DNA from: Verrucomicrobiota bacterium
Lineage (GTDB): Bacteria; Verrucomicrobiota; Verrucomicrobiia; Opitutales; Oceanipulchritudinaceae
Reading direction: 5' to 3'
Length of the DNA stretch: 39,780 nucleotides
Assembly: GCA_021208135.1 (NCBI GenBank)
Contig: JAJOKB010000095.1
Coordinates: forward strand, 1-39,780
The notes under the pieces: model-generated
What the model was told of the DNA's origin: nothing
Databases searched by the model: none
What the model saw: only the letters and a program-made list of their open reading frames with translations
Shown: one piece after another, positions 1 through 9,347 of the stretch
How positions within the stretch are numbered: the first letter of the stretch is position 1
Layout of the letters: each line of letters starts with the position of its first letter
Program-made: the position numbers and the translations under genes

Positions 1-40
1 ATAAGCATAGGAACAAACGCAATAAGGCGTAGTCTCAAGC

Positions 41-67
41 AAAAAATGCCCAAAGAGTGCATTTTTT
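41..67 (-). terminator. A/T-rich hairpin, possible bidirectional terminator
   Basis: AAAAAATGC (41-49) is the reverse complement of GCATTTTTT (59-67), with a nine-base loop. Read on either strand it gives a stem followed by a U-rich arm. It lies about 160 bases past the stop of the minus-strand esterase, so it could end that operon. The stem is mostly A-T pairs, so the assignment is weak. Confidence 0.35.
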
Positions 68-76
68 TAGATTAGG

Positions 77-154
77 GACTGTCCAGAAAGGGGTTGGTGG
101 GTGGGGCAAATAGTGACTGTCCAGAAAAGCCGATAAGATTGAAACTGGACAGTC
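77..154. repeat. Three copies of GACTGTCCAG (two direct, one inverted)
   Basis: GACTGTCCAGAAA occurs at 77-89 and again at 115-127, and its inverted form CTGGACAGTC is at 145-154. The second and third copies can form a 10-bp stem with a 20-base loop. The unit could belong to a REP-like family or mark the end of a mobile element outside the window, but no transposase is present here. The rest of 1-226 holds only a small AGATAG/CTATCT hairpin at 181-196 and no convincing gene. Confidence 0.5.
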
Positions 155-226
155 GGTAAAGTGCCCGAAGTAGGGAATGAAGATAGGGGGCTATCTTTTA
201 AAGCCTGAGAACGACTGGCTGGGCGG

Positions 227-955
227 TTAAAGGGTGTTAAGCCAACGCCAGCATGCCTCTGCCCAGGGAAAGTTCGTTTCCAATCCCAAACCGTGTCGTC
301 CGTGTGGATACAAGTGGAGCTCGCAAGGAACTTTGACTGCGAGCAGAGCGTTAACATATGCGAGCGAGTTTTGCGCGGGGACAGGAGCATCGTCCGCTGT
401 GTGCCAGAGGAAGGCTGGCGGTGTCTGATCGTTGACGTTCAAGTGTGGTGAGAATTTGCGCCACAAGCTGGTATCATCCTTGTGTGTCATACCTAAAAAA
501 TTATCTCTGGAACCCTTATGGGTCCAAGGATCATCCTCAAAACTGATGACAGGATAGCAGAGTACAGTGAAATCCGGCCTAGGAATTTGATAGCTTTGGA
601 AGGCCGTGGAGCATACAGCGCTCAAATGACCTCCTGCGGAAGAGCCCATGATTCCCCATTTGACATTTTGTAACTGCATAACGGCAGACAAATTCTGCAA
701 CATGCATGTCAAATCATCACGCAGAGAAAACAAAACATCATCGCCATGAACACCATCCGCAGAGTGGGCGTAGCTAATGACGTAACAACGAACCCCGCGA
801 CTAGCAAACCATTGAGCGTAGCCATCGCCCTCATGTTTGGCGAGATGCCCATACCCTCCACCCGGTAAAATTGCCAACACCTTCGGTAAAGTATCGACTC
901 CATTGGGGACAGAGTAAACAGAGACTCTGGGAGAAATAATGTTTGGTTGAATCAT
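227..955 (-). CDS. Alpha/beta hydrolase, acetyl-esterase type
   Basis: A 242-residue alpha/beta hydrolase resembling the bacterial acetyl-xylan/acetyl esterase (BD-FAE, Aes-like) group. An oxyanion-hole segment PGGGY lies at residues 31-35. The nucleophile elbow GSSAGG is at 104-109, with Ser106 as the likely catalytic serine. A late Asp (HTADDAP) and His (PHGRHG) complete a plausible triad. I start at ATG 955 because the open frame further upstream lies inside the 3' end of the transporter gene, whose stop is at 963-965. No signal peptide is seen from this start, so a cytoplasmic enzyme is likely. It is the last gene of a gpsA > EamA > esterase run. The true substrate is unknown; sugar O-acetyl groups are an inference from the family. 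Confidence 0.8.
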   Translation of the reverse strand: MIQPNIISPRVSVYSVPNGVDTLPKVLAILPGGGYGHLAKHEGDGYAQWFASRGVRCYVISYAHSADGVHGDDVLFSLRDDLTCMLQNLSAVMQLQNVKWGIMGSSAGGHLSAVCSTAFQSYQIPRPDFTVLCYPVISFEDDPWTHKGSRDNFLGMTHKDDTSLWRKFSPHLNVNDQTPPAFLWHTADDAPVPAQNSLAYVNALLAVKVPCELHLYPHGRHGLGLETNFPWAEACWRWLNTL

Positions 956-962
956 AGTAAAA

Positions 963-1894
963 TCAGGCAAAAGCCAGAGCAATAACACCCAGCACGGAAA
1001 TGAGGGCACCGCCCAGTTGCCTCGGTGATGGCTTATCGCCCTCAAACCAATAAGCAAATGGAATAACGACCAGAGGAGTCATGGCTACAATAGGCTGAAC
1101 TAGAGCGCTGGGAGTTGTCGCCAAAGCCCATTGGAAACAGATGATGCCGATAATAGGACCGGAGAATGCATTTAAGGCGACAAAAGAAACTTTATTGCCA
1201 AAACTATCCTTAACATGGAATGGATCGGGGGGGGCTGTACAACCTTTGACAGATCAGGCTACCTAAGTAAAAGGCCGCTACCAGACCGATTCCTCCGAGT
1301 AAGCGTTGGTAGCCTGTATTGGCGCCCATAAGGATTGAGTCGGCCACACCAGTGACAACCATTTCGCCAGCTGCTTCCGAAACCAGGTAACCCTTACGAC
1401 TTAAAACAGCACCGAATCCCTGCCCCATGGCAGCCAACACGCCGAAAAACAAACCCACTATAAAGCCGGGGCGATGCAACCGCACCCCACGTGTCGGAGC
1501 CAGAGCATAAACGATACCACACAAAATAACGCTCACGGCGATTATCTGAGCGACAGACAACGTGGTTCCGAGCCACCACCATTCAGCGACACCTGCAATA
1601 GGTGCAGCCAAGCACTGAGCCATTAAAATGGTGAGGCGTGAACCGATGCGTGACAAAGCCCCAAAAAGCGCCGATATCACCCAAACCGAAACCAATCAAT
1701 CCGCTTAAAACAAACCACCAAACAGCGACCCCACCCAAACCCTTGCCGAAAATATGGGCAATGAAACCCAATACACAAACGGCCAATAACAGGCGCCAAA
1801 AGTTAGCTGAATACTCTCCAAGTTGTGCAACGGACCTACGCGCGGCTACAACACAAAAACTCCACAAGATAGTAGTAAGAAATGCTGGCAACAT
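963..1894 (-). CDS. EamA/DMT-family transporter (two apparent frameshifts)
   Basis: A ten-helix drug/metabolite transporter of about 310 residues, read in three frame pieces. The first piece (ATG at 1894) runs to about 1660, the second to the G8 tract at 1227-1234, and the third ends at TGA 963-965. Dropping one base in the C4/A5 stretch at 1659-1667 joins GLGDIGAF to the continuation ALSRIGSRLTILMAQ. Dropping one G from the G8 run restores a helix-rich end containing NAFSGPIIG and ALVQPIVAMTPL. All pieces are hydrophobic and co-linear with EamA proteins, so I treat it as one gene with sequencing indels. A real pseudogene is possible. The start is 48 bases after the gpsA stop. Substrate unknown. 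Confidence 0.7.
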
Positions 1895-1942
1895 GAAGGG
1901 TTACCGTTGTTGAATTTGCGGCAAGCACGCGATTAAAATTGG

Positions 1943-2947
1943 CTAAGCACTCTCTGCCTTGAGACTGCGGCCCATTAGTTCGCTCATTACCTGTTTTAGA
2001 TCACGGTTGTGGTACAGGATAGCATGAATCTGGTGAAGGATGGGTGCGTCAATGCCTTTTTGTTCACAAACCTCATGATAGCAGGCACAAGCCCAATAAC
2101 CTTCGACGGTCATCTTGCGAACCTCGATAAGTTCCCGAATGGGAGTTCCCATGGCTACAGCTTCACCGAAAGTCCGATTGCGACTCTCCTTACCATTGCA
2201 TGTGAGCATCAAGTCCCCCAGACCTGTAAGACCGTAGAAAGTTTCCGGTTTGCCACCAAGAGCAGTGCCGACCTTGACCATTTCATGCAGAGCCCGAGTC
2301 AAAAGAGCGGCCTTGGAGTTGTCGCGCAATCCCAATCCGTCACACAAACCGCTGGCGATGGCATATACATTTTTTAAGCTGCCGCCAATTTCCACACCTG
2401 CCATATCCTTACTGCGATAGACGCGTAAGGTATCCCCGCTCAACGCCTCTTGCAGCGCAATGGTATCCTGCTCAGGAGCGTCAGAAGCCAATACAATCGC
2501 GCTTGGCTGACCATCGGCAACCTGACTGGCGAACGTCGGGCCGGATAAAACGGCATGATTGAAATCAGGTAATTCTTCGGTGATTACTTCATGGGGATAG
2601 CGCAAACTGCCTCTTCCAATCCCTTGCACAATGAAAAGCACTGTTTTCAAGCGGACCGCCTTTCCGAGAGCCTTCTTCAATTCGCGGCAAACGGGTCGAA
2701 GAAAACGCGAAGGACAGGCGAGAATCACAACTTCTGCTTCCATCAGAGAAGGTTCAAGTTCCAAACCAATTTGCAAATCCTGAGGCAATTTGAAACCGGG
2801 TAAGAAAAATGTGTTTTCGCGCTGACTGGAAAGCACCATGGCTTCATCCAAGGTGCGGGGAACTAAAGTGACGCTGTGGCCGAGGCGCACCAGGTGCAGA
2901 GCCATTGCCGTTCCCCACGCTCCAGACGGTAAAATGCAAAAATTCAT
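1943..2947 (-). CDS. gpsA: Glycerol-3-phosphate dehydrogenase [NAD(P)+]
   Basis: Makes sn-glycerol 3-phosphate from dihydroxyacetone phosphate, the entry step to membrane phospholipids. The 334-residue length is normal for the family. Visible family motifs are GAWGTAMA at the N-terminal Rossmann fold, VLSGPTFA in the middle, the catalytic-lysine region VEIGGSLKNVYAIASG, and LTGLGDLMLTC. The ATG at 2947 is chosen over an upstream frame extension because the dinucleotide fold must begin right there (MNFCIL). The nucleotide-binding loop reads PSGAWG where the family normally has GAGAWG, so the first glycine is proline. It is the first gene of the minus-strand run and is divergent from ribE, with 60 bases between the two starts. 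Confidence 0.95.
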   Translation of the reverse strand: MNFCILPSGAWGTAMALHLVRLGHSVTLVPRTLDEAMVLSSQRENTFFLPGFKLPQDLQIGLELEPSLMEAEVVILACPSRFLRPVCRELKKALGKAVRLKTVLFIVQGIGRGSLRYPHEVITEELPDFNHAVLSGPTFASQVADGQPSAIVLASDAPEQDTIALQEALSGDTLRVYRSKDMAGVEIGGSLKNVYAIASGLCDGLGLRDNSKAALLTRALHEMVKVGTALGGKPETFYGLTGLGDLMLTCNGKESRNRTFGEAVAMGTPIRELIEVRKMTVEGYWACACYHEVCEQKGIDAPILHQIHAILYHNRDLKQVMSELMGRSLKAESA

Positions 2948-3007
2948 GGATTGATGATTGAATCGAGTGTCCGAGAGTGACAAACCAATTCTATCACAAG
3001 CCAAAAC

Positions 3008-3601
3008 ATGTTTTCAGGAATTATAGAAGAAACCGGTTCGGTGCTCAGCTTTTCCCAGAGTGAAAAAGCCTGGCGTCTGATAGTATCCGCATCAGTGGTG
3101 ACACAGCAATTACAACAAGGCGACTCAATCGCCGTCAACGGTTGCTGTCTAACAGCAGTCACATTTGATGACGAGCACATCGAATTTGATTTGCTGGAGG
3201 AAACCGTTCGACTGACCAACTTTAGATTTCTAAAAACCGGGTCGCGGGTTAATCTAGAGCGCAGCCTCAGGTTCGACGGAAAAATCGGGGGTCATTTCGT
3301 CACGGGTCACGTGGATGCGCAAGGCACGGTGGCAACGATTGAACCACGGGGCCAGGATTTTTTTGTACGGATCGAACCCCCGCGCGAATTTTTGAAATAT
3401 CTGGTTTACAAAGGGTCGATTGCTATAGATGGCATCTCTTTAACGGTGGCTGCAGTGGATGAATCCGGTTTTTCCGTGTGGATCATTCCACACACATTGG
3501 AGGTGACCAATTTAGGAACCCGTCAAAGCGGCGACTCTGTCAATCTGGAATTTGACTTGTTGGCCAAGTATGTGGAGCGCTTGATCCAGCCAGCGCGTTG
3601 A
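3008..3601 (+). CDS. ribE: Riboflavin synthase, alpha subunit
   Basis: Converts two 6,7-dimethyl-8-ribityllumazines into riboflavin plus a pyrimidine. The 197 residues carry the two homologous lumazine-binding barrels. The first starts with the diagnostic [10 protein letters not shown] and contains NGCCLT. The second contains [11 protein letters not shown] and DGISLTV. The length is at the short end of the usual 200-220. It opens a plus-strand group with an Fe-S carrier (34 bases on) and a flavin-dependent oxidoreductase, so cofactor genes sit beside a flavoenzyme. No FMN riboswitch fits in the 60 bases upstream. Confidence 0.95.
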   Translation: MFSGIIEETGSVLSFSQSEKAWRLIVSASVVTQQLQQGDSIAVNGCCLTAVTFDDEHIEFDLLEETVRLTNFRFLKTGSRVNLERSLRFDGKIGGHFVTGHVDAQGTVATIEPRGQDFFVRIEPPREFLKYLVYKGSIAIDGISLTVAAVDESGFSVWIIPHTLEVTNLGTRQSGDSVNLEFDLLAKYVERLIQPAR

Positions 3602-3635
3602 CAACCCGCCCCTCATTGCTACATCAAAGGGCATT

Positions 3636-3953
3636 ATGATCACATTGACTGAAAACGCAGCTCGGCAAATTGCGCAACTGCAAGAAAACGAAGACAATCA
3701 GGGAAAAGTATTGCACCTGCGAGTGGAGGCAGGCGGATGCTCAGGATTGGAATACGCCATGGGATTTGCCGAATACCAGGAGGGTACTCCATTGTTTGAA
3801 CGTTCTGGAGCCAAACTTGCGGTAGATGCCAAGAGCTTGAAAGTGATCGATGGCTCAGAGATAGATTTTGATGATGGACTGCATGGCAAAGGATTTGACA
3901 TCCGCAACCCGAATGCGAGTTCCACCTGCGGTTGTGGCCGTTCATTCAGCTGA
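3636..3953 (+). CDS. erpA: Iron-sulfur cluster insertion protein, ErpA/IscA type
   Basis: A 105-residue A-type carrier that would pass Fe-S clusters to apoproteins. The three family cysteines are present: Cys35 in AGGCSG, and Cys98 and Cys100 in the C-terminal TCGCGRSF. Length and layout match the HesB/IscA/ErpA family. Sequence alone does not cleanly separate ErpA from IscA or SufA, so the symbol is tentative. It sits 34 bases after ribE and only 9 bases before the FAD oxidoreductase, suggesting one transcript. Confidence 0.85.
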   Translation: MITLTENAARQIAQLQENEDNQGKVLHLRVEAGGCSGLEYAMGFAEYQEGTPLFERSGAKLAVDAKSLKVIDGSEIDFDDGLHGKGFDIRNPNASSTCGCGRSFS

Positions 3954-3962
3954 TCACAATCC

Positions 3963-5426
3963 ATGGCTAAAGATTGGTTGGCAGGCATTAAAGACGCCTA
4001 TGACGTTATTGTTATTGGCAGTGGACTGGGCGGACTGACATCGGCCAATATTCTGGCAAAGGCCGGACATTCAGTTCTATTGCTCGAGCATCATTACCAG
4101 TTTGGTGGATTGGCCACGTGGTTTAAACGTCCGGGAGGCCATGTGTTCGATATTTCATTGCATGGTTTCCCTCACGGCATGATTAAATCGTGTCGCAAAT
4201 ACTGGACCAAGGAGATCGCGGATGCCATTGAGCAAATCAAAGACGTGCGTTTCATCAATCCGCAAATGGATATAACCACGACGTTTGATAAGCAGGATTT
4301 CACGCGCATTCTGGTGGAAGATTTCGGAATTCCCCGGGAACGGGTTGAGGCCTTTTTCGAGCGCCTGCGTGCGATGAATTTCTACGATGACGATCGCACC
4401 ACCACGGGTGAATTATTTGAAGAGTTCTTTCCGGGTCGCAATGACGTGCATAGGCTTTTAATGGAGCCTATATCCTACGCGAACGGATCTTCCATGGAGG
4501 ATCCTGCAATAACGTATGGTATCGTATTTTCCAATTTCATGAATAAAGGGGTGTTCATCTACAAAGGTGGCACCGATACATTGATACGGAAAATGGCGAC
4601 TGAGCTGGAGACTAACGGTGCCGAGCTGCGCAAATGCGCACTGGTGGAAGAAATCCTGACCGAACCATTGTCCGATGGGCGCAACAAAGTTGCCGGAGTT
4701 CGCGTGCGCAGCCAAAACACGGGAGAATCCATGCCGGCACGCACCATCCGTTGCAAGGCGGTGGTATCCAATGCGAACATCAAGAATACGATTCTGAAGT
4801 TATCGGACCCTAACAAGTTTGCGGCTTCATTCCGCGAAGAGGCAGAAGCAGTGCGCGTAAACACGAGCTCATGTCAGGTTTATTTGGGTATCCGCAAAGG
4901 TGAGACCATACCTTTTATCGGAGATTTGGTGTTCACATCTGAAGCACCCACCTTTTCCATGGAGGAGCTCACCGGGATGCGGACCACCAGCCGGACCTTT
5001 TCCGTCTATTATCCGGACACCCGACCTCACACCAAGGAGCCCCGCTATGCGGTTGTAGCCTCCATCAATGCCCAATGGAAAGACTGGGCGCATCTGAGGC
5101 CTGAAGAGTACGAAGCGGAGAAGGAGATCATGATAGAAGGTGCCATCAGTGCGCTGGAAAAGCTCATTCCGGGAGTGCGCGACAAAATTGACCACATAGA
5201 GGCGGCCACTCCGCTCACGGTAAACCGGTATACACGTCATATCGGAGGCACCTCATTTGGAACGAAATTTGAGGGCCTGAAGGTATCCCAGGAACTTCCC
5301 AACCAAATGCCAGGATTGTTTCATGCCGGATCGGTTGGAATCATCATGTCGGGTTGGCTAGGCACCATCAATTACGGAGTCATTACGTCCAACAAGGTGG
5401 ATAGTTTCCTAAAAACGGTTGGTTAA
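3963..5426 (+). CDS. Phytoene-desaturase-like NAD(P)/FAD-dependent oxidoreductase
   Basis: A 487-residue flavoprotein of the CrtI / all-trans-retinol 13,14-reductase superfamily. The N-terminal FAD-binding fold is clear: [20 protein letters not shown], followed by [10 protein letters not shown] and a histidine-containing segment [11 protein letters not shown] conserved end reads [19 protein letters not shown], the FAD-proximal C-terminal motif of the family. No membrane segment is obvious. It is the third gene of the ribE group. The family acts on polyenes, retinoids, hydroxysqualene-like lipids and other hydrophobic substrates; nothing here fixes the substrate. A distant relative is encoded at 17112-18543. 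Confidence 0.8.
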   Translation: MAKDWLAGIKDAYDVIVIGSGLGGLTSANILAKAGHSVLLLEHHYQFGGLATWFKRPGGHVFDISLHGFPHGMIKSCRKYWTKEIADAIEQIKDVRFINPQMDITTTFDKQDFTRILVEDFGIPRERVEAFFERLRAMNFYDDDRTTTGELFEEFFPGRNDVHRLLMEPISYANGSSMEDPAITYGIVFSNFMNKGVFIYKGGTDTLIRKMATELETNGAELRKCALVEEILTEPLSDGRNKVAGVRVRSQNTGESMPARTIRCKAVVSNANIKNTILKLSDPNKFAASFREEAEAVRVNTSSCQVYLGIRKGETIPFIGDLVFTSEAPTFSMEELTGMRTTSRTFSVYYPDTRPHTKEPRYAVVASINAQWKDWAHLRPEEYEAEKEIMIEGAISALEKLIPGVRDKIDHIEAATPLTVNRYTRHIGGTSFGTKFEGLKVSQELPNQMPGLFHAGSVGIIMSGWLGTINYGVITSNKVDSFLKTVG

Positions 5427-5451
5427 TGGGACGGACCAGAAAAAGGCTCAA

Positions 5452-6307
5452 CTACCCGTCCATGCCCTTGTAGCCAATGATTTGGATGCCGCGTTGCCGG
5501 GCGCAGCGCAACACCTCATCCTTATCAATAATGACCGTTCTTCCCGCCTCCAGGGCTGCTGTGGTGATTCCGGCCTCGGCCATGGTGTCCAAAGTTTTAA
5601 GTCCAAATACCGGCCAATCAAAATGTGGATTTTGCCCCACCTTAGTGGTCTTCACAAACACCAGATTATCAGTTTTATACTTATTGGCACGAGCCAGCAT
5701 ATCATCCGTACCTTCAAAAGCTTCCACGGCCAAAACCGTTCCCTTGCGCACCACAACGCCTTGACCGATATTGAGACGAGCAATTTCGCGTGCCATGCGA
5801 ATTCCGAATTCGAGCACCTGGGGATCAGCTTTACAGCGCCCTCCGGTCATAACACCTTCATCAGCCAGATGGGAGTCCATAAATGCCCTGGCATCCAGTA
5901 ATTTGACCCCAATGGCCGCAATCTCATCGGCAATTGCACTGAAGATGGTGTCGGCATTGCGCTCCTTGAGTCTGGCGAGAATTGCCAAAGCCTTGAGATC
6001 CGGGGTGAGGTCGCGAAAAAGCTTACCGGGTGTGACTTGTCCAACCATAACCGCATAGCCCACTTGGAGGCTGCGCAACCCTTTCAACAATTTGCCAATT
6101 TGACCCACTTTCACTTCAAAGCGTTCGTGCGCTGGAAATGCTGATGCCAAAGCTGATCGGTCTCGCCCGCGAGGACAATCAAACGCACCTGAAGCCCGGC
6201 TTTGCGAATACCATCACCATCAAATGCGGGTACTGGCGCTGTCCGGCGATGACCGCCACGGGACGGGACGGATCGAAATCAACTGGCAGATATGAGGAAA
6301 GTCCCAT
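5452..6307 (-). CDS. lpxI: UDP-2,3-diacylglucosamine pyrophosphatase LpxI (two apparent frameshifts)
   Basis: LpxI hydrolyses UDP-2,3-diacylglucosamine to lipid X in lipid A synthesis and replaces LpxH in many Gram-negative lineages. The intact C-terminal part carries LpxI features: VKVGQIGKLLKGL, ADEGVMTGGRC, VVRKGTVLAVEAFEGTD and the end VLRCARQRGIQIIGYK. The N-terminal part (ATG at 6307, with PVAVIAGQRQYP) lies in other frames. Adding one C to the GGG run at 6228-6230 (plus strand) and one A to the run at 6149-6151 gives a continuous protein through GIRKAGLQVRLIVLAGETDQL. Both breaks are in short homopolymers, so sequencing error is the simplest reading. It starts 29 bases after the leuS stop, on the same strand. 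Confidence 0.85.
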
Positions 6308-6336
6308 GATTTAAAGGAGGTATTCCGAAGGACGCA

Positions 6337-8925
6337 TTAATTTGCCACTAAGTTGAGGATTTTTCCGGGAACATAGACTACCTTGCGAATGGATTTACCT
6401 TCGAGGTGTTGAGCTACTTTTTCTTGTTTGCGGGCGGCATCGAGTACCTCGCTTTCGGGTGCATCTTTTGCGACCAGCAATTCGCCCCGTGGCTTGCCGT
6501 TGATAAGAATACCAATTGCCACTTCGTCGGTTTCCAGCAGAGCAGGATCGAACACGGGCCATAATGCGCGGGCCACTGAGCCCATTCCGCCCAACCGGGC
6601 CCACATCTCCTCTGCCACATGGGGAGCGAAAGGGGCAAGTAATTGAACAAAAACACGTGCGCTTTGCGCACTGAGACGATCGGTCTTACCAGCGTGATTC
6701 ATGAAAATCATCATCTGTGCAATTGCAGTATTGAAGCGCAGATTCTCGATATCCTCGCCCACCTTTTTGATGGTTTGATGCAACAACCTGAGTGTCTCTG
6801 GGTCATCGAAATAACCGGACTGAACAATTCTTGGGTGCAAACCACCCTCTTGGCCCATGAGTTCGCGCCAAACTTTGCGCAAAAAGCGGTGAACGCCTTC
6901 AATGCCATGCGGACTCCATGGTTTGGCATCCTCAAAAGGTCCCATGAACATCTCGTATAGCCGCAGTGAATCGGCCCCATGACTGGCGATGCAATCGTCA
7001 GGATTCACCACGTTGCCACGGCTTTTGGACATTTTTTCACCGTCTTCACCGAGAATGATGCCTTGATGAAATAGACGACGAAACGGTTCGGGTTCCTTCA
7101 AAACTCCGATATCGCAGAGGAATTGATGCCAGAAGCGGGCGTAGAGAAGGTGTAAAACGGCATGTTCATTGCCGCCAACATAGAAGTCCGGACTGCCCCA
7201 GTAGTCACGCTTGTCCGGGTCAACCAAGGTCTGATCGTTATTGGGATCGAGGTAGCGCAGGTAGTACCAGCACGAGCCCGCCCATTGAGGCATGGTATTG
7301 GTTTCCCGACGGGCGGCTATCCACACACCCTGCTCAGGTCTGGGTTGCGACTGCGGCACGGTATTCCCGGTGCCCACATCAAGCCAAACATTCACCCAAT
7401 CAGTCAGGTTACCTAACGGACTCTCGCCATCACCTGCCGGACGGTAATTATCTGTCTCGGGCAATGTGAGCGGCAATTGGCTGGCAGGGACTGGAATGGC
7501 GACGAATGTATCATCACCCTCACTGTAGCGCACAGGTTCAGGAGGCAACCAATCAGTGACAGGTCCCTTCGAGTCCACAAGAACCTGATAATCACTTTCT
7601 TTCACCCAAAGGATAGGAAACGGTTCACCCCAATAACGCTGACGGGAAAACAACCAATCGCGCAAACGGTAGTTAGTCGACTTGCGCGCTGCGCTGCGCT
7701 CAGCCAGTTTAGCGACTATTTTATCTTTGGCCTCGGTGTGAGCCAAGCCATCAAATTCACCAGAGTTGACCAGCGTACCAGCACCACTGTATGGCAAAGG
7801 CATACTGTCACCTGAAGCATCAGCAGCATCAATCACCCGAATAACAGGCAAATCGAACAAAGTAGCGAACTCAAAGTCACGCTCATCGTGAGCGGGAACC
7901 GCCATAATGGCCCCGGTTCCGTAGCCCATCAGCACATAGTCGGCAATCCATATCGGGATACGTGCGCCGTTGACAGGATTGATGGCATAGCTGCCGGTAA
8001 AGACTCCGGATTTCTCTTTGGCAAGTTCAGTGCGGTCCAAGTCACTCTTGGTAGAGGCCTTGGCCTGGTAAGCCCTGACTGTTTCCAATTGTTCGGGTTT
8101 GGTCAACAAGTCCACCATGGGGTGCTCAGGGGCAATGACCATGTAAGTGGCACCGAATAAAGTATCTGGACGAGTGGTATAAATTTCCAGCAGATCATGA
8201 TGATCTTCAAGTGCGAACCAAACCGTTGCACCTTCGCTGCGACCGATCCAATTGGTTTGCTGAGTCTTGGTGGACTCAGGCCACTGCAGATCCTTCAACC
8301 CGGCCAGCAGCTTATCGGCATAAGCGGTGATTCGCAGGACCCATTGGCGCAGGTTGCGGCGCTCCACAGGATGACCACCAACTTCAGATTTGCCGTCAAT
8401 AACCTCTTCATTGGCCAAAACAGTTCCCAGCGCGGGGCACCAGTTGACTGGGCGTTTGTCCACATAGGCCAAGCCATGTTTGAAGAGATTGAGAAAAATC
8501 CATTGAGTCCAGCGATAGTAACGCGGGTCGGTGGTGTTTATTTCGCGTTCCCAATCAATGGCCACACCGAGTCGTTTGATCTGTGCGCGAAACATATCGA
8601 TATTGCGCGCCGTGGTAATGGCTGGATGTGTTCCGGTTTTAACCGCGTATTGTTCCGCTGGCAGACCGAATGCATCCCAGCCCATCGGATGCAGAACGTT
8701 GTAACCACTGGCCAGCTTGTACCTTCCTAAAATGTCTGATCCCGTATAGTTCTCGGCGTGGCCAGCGTGCAACCCCGCGCCGCTGGGATAGGGAAACATG
8801 TCCAGGATGTAATACTTGGGTCTATCGCTGCTGTCTTCAGCACGAAATGTTCCCTGTTGTTCCCAATAAGCCTGCCAATGCGGCTCAATGGCGGCGAAAT
8901 TGTAATCTTTGCAATGGGTGGCCAT
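6337..8925 (-). CDS. leuS: Leucine-tRNA ligase
   Basis: Charges tRNA-Leu. The 862-residue class I synthetase has the HIGH-equivalent [12 protein letters not shown] near the N-terminus and KMSKS in [11 protein letters not shown]. The CP1 editing domain is present, with [13 protein letters not shown] and [15 protein letters not shown]. Both regions that often hold zinc-binding cysteine pairs are altered: [13 protein letters not shown] lacks the second cysteine and its partner pair, and the segment before [15 protein letters not shown] has no CxxC. The gene is free of frame breaks over 2.6 kb. It leads the leuS > lpxI unit. Confidence 0.97.
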   Translation of the reverse strand: MATHCKDYNFAAIEPHWQAYWEQQGTFRAEDSSDRPKYYILDMFPYPSGAGLHAGHAENYTGSDILGRYKLASGYNVLHPMGWDAFGLPAEQYAVKTGTHPAITTARNIDMFRAQIKRLGVAIDWEREINTTDPRYYRWTQWIFLNLFKHGLAYVDKRPVNWCPALGTVLANEEVIDGKSEVGGHPVERRNLRQWVLRITAYADKLLAGLKDLQWPESTKTQQTNWIGRSEGATVWFALEDHHDLLEIYTTRPDTLFGATYMVIAPEHPMVDLLTKPEQLETVRAYQAKASTKSDLDRTELAKEKSGVFTGSYAINPVNGARIPIWIADYVLMGYGTGAIMAVPAHDERDFEFATLFDLPVIRVIDAADASGDSMPLPYSGAGTLVNSGEFDGLAHTEAKDKIVAKLAERSAARKSTNYRLRDWLFSRQRYWGEPFPILWVKESDYQVLVDSKGPVTDWLPPEPVRYSEGDDTFVAIPVPASQLPLTLPETDNYRPAGDGESPLGNLTDWVNVWLDVGTGNTVPQSQPRPEQGVWIAARRETNTMPQWAGSCWYYLRYLDPNNDQTLVDPDKRDYWGSPDFYVGGNEHAVLHLLYARFWHQFLCDIGVLKEPEPFRRLFHQGIILGEDGEKMSKSRGNVVNPDDCIASHGADSLRLYEMFMGPFEDAKPWSPHGIEGVHRFLRKVWRELMGQEGGLHPRIVQSGYFDDPETLRLLHQTIKKVGEDIENLRFNTAIAQMMIFMNHAGKTDRLSAQSARVFVQLLAPFAPHVAEEMWARLGGMGSVARALWPVFDPALLETDEVAIGILINGKPRGELLVAKDAPESEVLDAARKQEKVAQHLEGKSIRKVVYVPGKILNLVAN

Positions 8926-9347
8926 ATATTTTCCAATTCAGTATCAAACGCGGCAATGTGAACATCACGCGCCCAGTCGTCAACCCATGTTACCTAACTC
9001 GGTCGATTCACGTAGGCAAAGCCCGGAGTTTCTCAAAAAAAACGACGCCGGATTTTTGCCTCGCAAAATCATTGGGCAGCTTTAGACAACGCTATCCAAT
9101 TGATCCGCTCACTCGCGAACCATTCGCGCTGATGGACACAGGATGGGACGGATTGCCACTTGTGAATTGGATTGCCTTGCAAGTATTAATTGGTCTAATT
9201 TTTATCTGTACCTACATTGAGGTGTTGGTCACGAATGCACACGCATGCTCAGATTGACGTTTTAAGATGAAACGAAGGAGCTGAGTATCCATGTAGGTTC
9301 GTGGCCGCTCTTGATTGCGCAAAGAAGCGCTTGGGTACCAGAATATT
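8926..9347. other. Gene-free interval between divergent leuS and the helicase gene
   Basis: This 422-base stretch should hold the promoters of both divergent genes. I see no credible gene, tRNA or riboswitch in it. Open frames crossing it are continuations of antisense frames from leuS. A perfect hairpin, CGCGAA at 9114-9119 with TTCGCG at 9123-9128, has a three-base loop but no U-tract. A second small inverted repeat, GCGC-aaagaa-GCGC, lies shortly before the helicase start. No clear -35/-10 pair can be defended. Confidence 0.5.

Noticed and set aside
41-226. A small plus- or minus-strand gene at the left edge
   Set aside because: Open frames here are short, unlike any family, and overlap the repeats and the end of the esterase gene.
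5419-6058. Plus-strand open frames across lpxI
   Set aside because: LpxI motifs on the minus strand explain the region; one of these frames only appears to continue from the end of the FAD oxidoreductase gene.
8197-9257. Long plus-strand open frames antisense to the start of leuS and running into the gap
   Set aside because: They lie opposite a clear leuS gene, have no recognisable domain and show composition expected of an antisense frame; the part beyond leuS has no independent support.
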